Shown here one piece after another: positions 58,921 to 64,000 of a stretch of DNA of 64,000 nucleotides (position 1 is the stretch's first letter; every line of letters begins with the position of its first letter). Origin of the DNA: Gaiellasilicea sp963705515 (GTDB taxonomy: Bacteria; Actinomycetota; Thermoleophilia; Gaiellales; Gaiellaceae); NCBI GenBank assembly GCA_963705515.1, contig CAVPJV010000008.1, positions 992,001 through 1,056,000 on the forward strand. Reading direction: 5' to 3'. The notes beneath the pieces were generated by a model. That model saw nothing but the letters and a program-made list of their open reading frames with translations. It was not told the DNA's origin and made no database searches. Made by a program: the position numbers and the translations under genes.

Positions 58921-60449
58921 GTCGTTCCTTTCCGCACCCAGGCTGCGGTGTTCGGGGGGAGGGTCGTGGTGATGCCGGGCTCGCTTGCCAGCAGGAGCTC
59001 GCCGTCCGGCAGCTCCAGCTCGCTCGCGTCGACGTTGACGAGGCACGTCAGGTCGCCGCGGTCGAAGATCATCGTCCCCCGCGGGCTCTCGCGCCAGGCG
59101 AACCGGTCGTGACGCGGCCGGAGGCGGAGCGCGGAGCGGAAGAGCGAGAGCGTCGAGTCGGGATCGCGCTCCTGCTCCTCGACGCTGAGCAGTCCCCAGT
59201 CCTCGGGCATCGGCAGCCACGGCTCGCCGTCGGTGAAGCCGTACGCCGGCGGCTCCGTCGTCCAAGGGAGCGGCACGCGGCAGCCGTCGCGGCCTTTCCG
59301 TGCGCCGGCGGTGTGGTGGAAGATCGGATCCTGGCGCGCCTCGTCCGGGACGTCGACCTCCTCGAGCCCGAGCTCCTGGCCCTCGTAGGTGAACGCCGCG
59401 CCCGGCAGGCCGAAGAGCAGGAGCGCCGCCGCGCGGGCGCGCCGCCGCCCGAGCTCGCCGCCGCCGTAGCGAGTCGGCAGCCGGGTGACGTCGTGGTTCT
59501 CGAAGACCCAGGTCGCGGGCGCGCCGGCGTCGCCGAGCGTCGTCAGCACGCGGTCGATCGTCGCGCGCATCCGCTCGGCGTCCCATTGCTGGTGCAGGAG
59601 CGTGAAGTCGAAGGAGAGATGGAGCTGGTCCGGCGCGACGTAGCTCGCGATCGTGTCCTGGTTCTCGATCGTGATCTCGCTGACGTACATCCGGTCGCCC
59701 GGGTACGCGTCGGCGATCCGGCGCCAGCGGCGGTAGAGCGGGTGCAGCTCGGGCTGCATCAGGGCGGAGAGCCAGTCGCCGAAGGGCGGGCGCGGCGTCG
59801 GCTCGACCATCTCCGGCAGGTCCTGCGCCTTGAAGAGCGCGTGCGCGACGTCGATCCGGAAGCCGTCGACCCCTCGGTCGAGCCAGAAGCGGAGGATCTC
59901 GTCGAAGCTGTCCTGGACGGCCTCGTGATGCCAGTCGAGATCTGGTTGCTCGGGCGCGAAGAAGTGGAGGTAGTACTCGCCGGTCTGCTCGTCGAGCGTC
60001 CAGGCGGGGCCGCCGAAGGCGGACGTCCAGCCGTTCGGCGGTCCGCCGTTCCGGCCGGGCCGGAACATGTAGCGCTTGCGATCGGGGTGGGCCGGGTCGG
60101 CGATCGCGTTCCGGAACCACTCGTGCTGATCGGAGGTGTGGTTGGGGACGATGTCGATCGTCACCTTGATCCGGCGCGCGTGCGCGTCGGCGACCAGCTC
60201 GTCGAAGTCGGCGAGCGTGCCGAAGAGCGGGTCGACGTCGACGTAGTCGGCGACGTCGTAGCCGTGGTCGGCCTGCGGCGAGGGATAGAACGGCGTCAGC
60301 CAGAGCGCGTCGACGCCGAGCTCCTCCAGATAGGGCAGCCGGGAGCGGATGCCCTGCAGGTCGCCGACACCGTCCCCATTCGAGTCCTGGAAGCTACGAA
60401 CGTAGATCTGGTAGTAGGTGGCGCTCCGCCACCACGGCTGTTCGGTCAC
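58917..60449 (-). CDS. alpha-glucosidase, GH13 family (oligo-1,6-glucosidase type)
   Basis: 510 residues from a GTG at 60449. QIYVRSFQDSNGDGVGDLQG, IDIVPNHTSDQHEWF, nucleophile Asp200 in GVDGFRIDVAHALF, acid/base Glu258 in YVSEITIEN, and Asp320 in WVFENHDVTRLPTRYGGGEL. No signal peptide, so cytosolic, cleaving imported disaccharides or oligosaccharides. It leads an operon with the isomerase and xylulokinase. The frame is open further upstream but the conserved start is here. Confidence 0.94.
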   Translation of the reverse strand: MTEQPWWRSATYYQIYVRSFQDSNGDGVGDLQGIRSRLPYLEELGVDALWLTPFYPSPQADHGYDVADYVDVDPLFGTLADFDELVADAHARRIKVTIDIVPNHTSDQHEWFRNAIADPAHPDRKRYMFRPGRNGGPPNGWTSAFGGPAWTLDEQTGEYYLHFFAPEQPDLDWHHEAVQDSFDEILRFWLDRGVDGFRIDVAHALFKAQDLPEMVEPTPRPPFGDWLSALMQPELHPLYRRWRRIADAYPGDRMYVSEITIENQDTIASYVAPDQLHLSFDFTLLHQQWDAERMRATIDRVLTTLGDAGAPATWVFENHDVTRLPTRYGGGELGRRRARAAALLLFGLPGAAFTYEGQELGLEEVDVPDEARQDPIFHHTAGARKGRDGCRVPLPWTTEPPAYGFTDGEPWLPMPEDWGLLSVEEQERDPDSTLSLFRSALRLRPRHDRFAWRESPRGTMIFDRGDLTCLVNVDASELELPDGELLLASEPGITTTLPPNTAAWVRKGTT

Positions 60450-60497
60450 TCGACCCCCTTCCCCGGCTGCCTCGACGGACCTCGTACGATCGGGATC

Positions 60498-60977
60498 ATG
60501 ATCACCCGCGACGAGCAACGTTACGCGCAGCAGTACGCGGCGGAGCAGCTGACCCTCGCCGGGATCGCGATCACCGACGCCGAGCGCGATGCGATCGAGG
60601 TCGCCGACTTCGGGCTCTCGCGCCTCCGTGAGCAGGGCCTGATCGTGCTCGTCTACGTCAACACCGACCGCTACTGCGCCAAGGAGCTCGTCCTCTATCC
60701 GGGCCAGATGTGCCCCGAGCACCGGCATCCGCCGTTCGACGGCATGCCCGGCAAGGAGGAGACCTTCCGCTGCCGCCGCGGGCTCGTGACGTTGTGGGTC
60801 GACGGCCGCGAGGTCGTCCTCGTGCCGGGCGAGCAGTTCACGATCCCGCCGGACACGCTGCACTCGTTCCGGGCCGGTCCGGACGGCGCGGTGATCACGG
60901 AGTTCTCGTCGACGAGCCGCGACGATCTCGACGTTTTCACCGACCCCGAAGTGCGCCGGGAGACGGTCGTAGCCTGA
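60498..60977 (+). CDS. D-lyxose ketol-isomerase-like cupin
   Basis: 159 residues from the ATG at 60498. The cupin core MCPEHRHPPFDGMPGKEETF and the later LVPGEQFTIPPDTLHSFRAG give the metal His/Glu set and the Lys typical of the D-lyxose isomerase (YdaE) family. ITEFSSTSRDDLDVF closes the domain. It interconverts D-lyxose and D-xylulose. It is divergent from the operon containing the xylose-isomerase-like gene and xylB, which could take the xylulose on. A 41-base overlap with the convergent gene at the 3' end. Confidence 0.85.
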   Translation: MITRDEQRYAQQYAAEQLTLAGIAITDAERDAIEVADFGLSRLREQGLIVLVYVNTDRYCAKELVLYPGQMCPEHRHPPFDGMPGKEETFRCRRGLVTLWVDGREVVLVPGEQFTIPPDTLHSFRAGPDGAVITEFSSTSRDDLDVFTDPEVRRETVVA

Positions 60978-61446
60978 CCAGGACGAGGCTGTCCTCGGCT
61001 CCCGAGTTGACGAGGCCACCCATCGCAAAGAGCCGGTCGGCCGTCGCGGCGAGCGGATCGATGTCCGTGATCGCGAGGAGGTCGCGCTCGAAGACGAGCA
61101 GCACGTATCGCGTCCGCGTCTGGGGCAAGCCGACGACGACCACGTCTGCGCTCGTCTCGCGGAGCGTGGCGAGCGCGAGCTCGAGGGCCTGGCGCCGCGC
61201 GGCGAAGGCGCCCCGCCCGAGCGAGCACGGCCGCAACGGCCCACGATCGCAGAAGCCAAAGTAGATGCCGTTCGCGGCGGGAACGCTGCGCCCGCTCCAG
61301 AGCACTGGATCGACGAGCTCGAGCGCGGCAACGCCACCGGTCGTCGAGCCGGGCGAGACGGAGATTGCGCTCGGGCTCGCGGCGAGGGCGGTTCCCGAGG
61401 CGCCGAGTGTGAGAGCGATAGTGAGGATCCCGAGTGTCCGTCGCAT
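60937..61446 (-). CDS. secreted protein, unrecognised
   Basis: 169 residues from the ATG at 61446. MRRTLGILTIALTLGASGTA is a signal peptide (cleavage near ALAAS). The mature part has two Cys (GFCDRGPLRPC, likely a disulphide) and a hydrophobic core ADVVVVGLPQTRTRYVLLVF. Not recognised. Its 3' end overlaps the lyxose isomerase-like gene by 41 bases, which is unusual and may mean the true stop is earlier and obscured by an indel. Confidence 0.6.
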   Translation of the reverse strand: MRRTLGILTIALTLGASGTALAASPSAISVSPGSTTGGVAALELVDPVLWSGRSVPAANGIYFGFCDRGPLRPCSLGRGAFAARRQALELALATLRETSADVVVVGLPQTRTRYVLLVFERDLLAITDIDPLAATADRLFAMGGLVNSGAEDSLVLVRLRPSPGALRGR

Positions 61447-61498
61447 GACCTCCCGACGGGCCGCGGCCCCGCCATCTTCCACGTGGTAGACACTCGCC

Positions 61499-61867
61499 GT
61501 GGCCGACCTCTCGTACGTCCATCGCGACAGCGTCCGCTTCCGGGACTGCGACGCGATGGGCCACGTCAACAACGCCGTCTACTCGACGTACCTCGAGGAG
61601 GCGCGGATCGGCGTCCTCGGCGACCTGATCGATTTCATCCTCGCCCGCGTCGAGATCGACTTCCGCTCGGAGCTGCGGGCCGGGGAGGAGGTCGAGGTGC
61701 GCACGCGCTGCTCGCGCATCGGGACGAAGAGCTTCGACCTCGAGCACGTGATCACGGCCGACGGGCGGGTCGTCGCGGAGGCGAAGAGCGTCCTCGTCTC
61801 GTACGACTACGCGCGCGGCGAGAGCGTGCCGGTGCCGGACGAGTTGCGGGAGCGGCTGGGCGGCTGA
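61499..61867 (+). CDS. acyl-CoA thioesterase (4HBT/hotdog)
   Basis: 122 residues from a GTG. VRFRDCDAMGHVNNAVYSTY is the hotdog central helix with the catalytic Asp of the 4HBT (YbgC) class, followed by LRAGEEVEVRTRCSRIGTKS and GRVVAEAKSVLVSYDYARGE. Hydrolyses short-chain or aromatic acyl-CoA; the specificity is not given. Stand-alone, divergent from the secreted protein by 52 bases. Confidence 0.92.
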   Translation: MADLSYVHRDSVRFRDCDAMGHVNNAVYSTYLEEARIGVLGDLIDFILARVEIDFRSELRAGEEVEVRTRCSRIGTKSFDLEHVITADGRVVAEAKSVLVSYDYARGESVPVPDELRERLGG

Positions 61868-61901
61868 AGCGCAGCCGCCCAGGACACTCTCCCTCCTCGG
61901 A

Positions 61902-62876
61902 TCACGGAATCCGGCCGGCGCCGGCGTCTCTCAGCCGGAGGATGCGTTCCGTGGTCTGGTCGGCGACCCAGACGTCGCCGGCGACGGTGATTGCGCTCAG
62001 GTAATGGCCGGCGGGGAACCGGCGGCTCGGCTTGTGGCCGTCTGCCGGCCTGACTCGCGCGACGCGTCCGGGCACCGCCAGCCAGAGCTCATCTCCCGCG
62101 GCCGCCAGTTGCGGGCCCAGACCGTTGGCACGGTGGCCCGGAACTGCGATCCGCACGGCCCGTCCGTCCGTGATCCGGAGGAGCGCCGCGCTGTTGGCGA
62201 TGCCGACCCAGACGGAGCCGAGCGCAACGGTGAGCGCGCGTGCGCCTCTGAGCGGGATGCGAAGGTCGACGGCCGACGTCTCGGGCCGGATTCGGTCGAC
62301 CACGTTCCCGTCGCCGGCGACTGCCCAGACCGCGTCTGGTGTAGTGACGATCGCGTCGGGCCAGATCCCGCCGCGGTCCAGCTGGATCGTCGCGACCGTC
62401 CGGCCGGTCTCGGGCGAGACTCGGGAGACGGTCGAGTCGAGCTGGTTGGCGACCCAGACGGAGCCATGACCGATCGCGATTCCGGTCGGCATGCCACCGA
62501 CGGGGATCCGATCGGTGATCCGGTTCGTTCCCGGGTCGATGCGGAGCAGGACGTCGGCGAAGATGTCGACCGCCCAGATCGAGCCGAAGCCCGCGGCGAG
62601 CGACACTCCGCCCGGCCGGATCCGCGCGATGATCTGGTTGGTGGTTGGATCGATGCGGGCGATCCCGTCGACGCCCAGCGAGACCCACAGCGAGCCTGCC
62701 GCCATGACCATGCCCGAGGGCGCACCCCGGACGTCGATCGTCGCGACGACCTGGAGCCGGGTCGCGCCCGTCCGCTTCTCAGGCCCGGCGCTCGACGCGC
62801 CTGACGCCGAGCTGAGCCCGCTCGCGAGGGTCACGAGTCCCACTGCGAGGAGCAGTAGCCGCATTGTCCTTGTCAT
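61902..62876 (-). CDS. secreted beta-propeller protein (Vgb/YncE-like)
   Basis: 324 residues with a signal peptide (LLLLAVGLVTLASGLSS). The body is about six blades of the form GSLWVSLGVDGIARIDPTTN, GSIWAVDIFADVLLRIDPGT, GSVWVANQLDSTVSRVSPET, each GSVWV..xxxxVxRIDP. This is the virginiamycin B lyase / YncE type repeat. The same repeat type begins at the C-terminus of the divergent SARP regulator. Extracellular ligand binding is likely; the enzyme role is not shown. Confidence 0.85.
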   Translation of the reverse strand: MTRTMRLLLLAVGLVTLASGLSSASGASSAGPEKRTGATRLQVVATIDVRGAPSGMVMAAGSLWVSLGVDGIARIDPTTNQIIARIRPGGVSLAAGFGSIWAVDIFADVLLRIDPGTNRITDRIPVGGMPTGIAIGHGSVWVANQLDSTVSRVSPETGRTVATIQLDRGGIWPDAIVTTPDAVWAVAGDGNVVDRIRPETSAVDLRIPLRGARALTVALGSVWVGIANSAALLRITDGRAVRIAVPGHRANGLGPQLAAAGDELWLAVPGRVARVRPADGHKPSRRFPAGHYLSAITVAGDVWVADQTTERILRLRDAGAGRIP

Positions 62877-62963
62877 CTGCCTCTACCTCCTGTCGGATGG
62901 ACTGCGCCAACATCCGCTGAGGTGCTGAATTCCGGCCGAAAGGAGGCCAAACTGGATCCTGAA

Positions 62964-64000
62964 ATGAGCGACCTACGCTTTCGGCTGCTCGGGCCGCTCG
63001 AGGTAGAGCGCGGCGGGATCCGGCTCGACCTGGGGCCTCGCAAGCAGCGGGCGGTGCTCGCCTTGCTCCTGCTCGAGGCAAACCGCGTTGTGCCGAGCGA
63101 GCGGCTGATCGACGAGCTGTGGGGCGACACGCCGCCGGAGACGGCGCGCTCGGCGCTGCAGGTCTACATCTCCCGCTTGCGCAAGGCGCTCGGGGAAGAC
63201 GGTCCATCGCTGCGAACGCGGTCGCCCGGGTACGTGCTCGAGCTCGAGCCGGGCGCGCTCGACCTGCAGGCGTTCACGGCGCTCCGTGCGGAGGCACGCG
63301 ACGCGTCCGAACCGGCTCGAGCGGCCGAAGCACTGCACGAGGCGCTCGCGCTCTGGCGTGGTGCGCCGCTGGCCGAGCTCGACGGAGCACCGTTCGGTAC
63401 CGCCGCCGCGGCCCAGCTCGAGGAGCAGCGCTTGGGAGCGCTCGAGGATCGGATCGACGCGGATCTGGCGCTCGGCCGCCACGCCGACCTGGTCCATGAA
63501 TTGGACGCGCTCGCGGTTGAGCACCCATACCGCGAGCGCTTCCGAGCGCAGCAGATGCTCGCGCTCTACCGGTCGGGGCGGCAGGCCGATGCGCTCGCCG
63601 CGTACCGCTCCGCGCGCGAGGCGTTCGTCGAGGGCCTCGGCATCGAGCCCGGCGCCGAGCTGAAGGCACTCGAACGGCAGGTGCTCGACCAGGATCCCGC
63701 TCTTGCCGCTCCATCTGGGGAGGCCGCAACTCCGCGGGCCGGGCGGCGGCGGCGCCGCGTCCGGACGGCCATGCTCGTGGGACTCGCCGTCGCGACGGTG
63801 GCCGTAGTGGCTGCGTTGCGCGACGAGGCGGCGCCGCTCGTCGCGCCGCCGAACTCGGTGGCCGTGATCGATCCGAAGTCGAACCGGGTCACAACGGCGA
63901 TCCCCGTCGGCGCGCGGCCGGGGCCGATCGCCGCCGGCGCCGGCGCGGTTTGGACAGGCAACCTCGACGACAAGACGCTCACGCGCATCGACCCCGCGGC
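62964..64000 (+). CDS. SARP/BTAD transcriptional regulator with membrane segment and propeller, truncated by window end
   Basis: At least 345 residues. OmpR-type DNA-binding domain (about 1-90: FRLLGPLEVERGGIRLDLGP, LIDELWGDTPPETARSALQV), BTAD helical domain (about 95-240: DLQAFTALRAEARDASEPAR, LYRSGRQADALAAYRSAREA), a basic linker, one membrane segment (TAMLVGLAVATVAVVAAL), and the start of a beta-propeller (NSVAVIDPKSNRVTTAIPVG, GAVWTGNLDDKTLTRIDP). So DNA binding inside and a sensor outside. The ATG at 62964 has AAAGGAGG 18 bases upstream, too far; a CTG at 62952 is better placed. The end is beyond the window. Confidence 0.88.
   Translation, partial: MSDLRFRLLGPLEVERGGIRLDLGPRKQRAVLALLLLEANRVVPSERLIDELWGDTPPETARSALQVYISRLRKALGEDGPSLRTRSPGYVLELEPGALDLQAFTALRAEARDASEPARAAEALHEALALWRGAPLAELDGAPFGTAAAAQLEEQRLGALEDRIDADLALGRHADLVHELDALAVEHPYRERFRAQQMLALYRSGRQADALAAYRSAREAFVEGLGIEPGAELKALERQVLDQDPALAAPSGEAATPRAGRRRRRVRTAMLVGLAVATVAVVAALRDEAAPLVAPPNSVAVIDPKSNRVTTAIPVGARPGPIAAGAGAVWTGNLDDKTLTRIDPA

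Overview
The window is very GC-rich, gene-dense DNA with short intergenic gaps and many 4-base stop/start overlaps. The gene set is actinobacterial: a NucS/EndoMS mismatch nuclease, a Lia-like PspC set, a separate LigD-type polymerase and ATP-dependent ligase, DUF4383, a SARP/BTAD regulator, and tRNA genes without encoded CCA. My best guess is a member of the Thermoleophilia (Gaiellales/Solirubrobacterales); this is inferred from gene content and composition, not from a marker gene.

Layout. 0-4.2 kb: a cytochrome c, three tRNA-Ser genes (GGA, GCT, CGA), then a 1.5-kb relic of an integrative element inside tRNA-Ser(CGA). The relic carries a broken tyrosine integrase, a secreted protein made of five identical 17-residue repeats, and a 62-bp copy of the tRNA 3' half as the second att site. 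4.2-13.8 kb: a stand-alone GroES-like protein, a polar amino-acid ABC transporter, a LigD-type polymerase domain, a response regulator / PspC-kinase / PspC-LiaF operon, a cupin divergent from an XRE regulator, and an ATP-dependent DNA ligase. 13.8-24 kb: FabF, small enzymes, and a run of secreted or membrane proteins. 24-34 kb: tRNA-Ser(TGA), lysC, an operon ending in serS, a sigma factor with an exported tail, a metallo-hydrolase, an O-methyltransferase, nucS and a bicupin. 34-39.8 kb: a hydrolase/adenylate-cyclase fusion flanked by a duplicated segment, two alcohol-dehydrogenase-like genes and an MFS exporter. 39.9-42.3 kb: tRNA-Ala(CGC) followed by an accessory segment with lower-GC genes, an unexplained degenerate repeat array and a beta-glucosidase cut down to its C-terminus. 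42.3-54 kb: a peroxiredoxin, PPK2, and a complete arginine cluster with carAB divergent from argC-J-B-D-R-F. 54-62 kb: envelope genes and a pentose/glucoside operon (GH13, xylose-isomerase-like protein, VOC protein, XylB) next to a D-lyxose-isomerase-like gene. 62-64 kb: a secreted beta-propeller protein divergent from a SARP regulator that itself carries the start of a propeller and runs off the window.

How the genes work together. ArgR is encoded with the arginine genes, and an AT-rich palindromic site lies between carA and argC, so one repressor could control both arms. All four tRNA-Ser genes and serS lie within 26 kb. Lyxose isomerase, the xylose-isomerase-like protein and XylB would converge on D-xylulose 5-phosphate.

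Caution. At least ten genes, including argJ and argB, need a single-base frame correction, mostly at G/C runs. This looks more like uncorrected indels in the assembly than gene decay, so joined coordinates are given and the break is stated for each gene.
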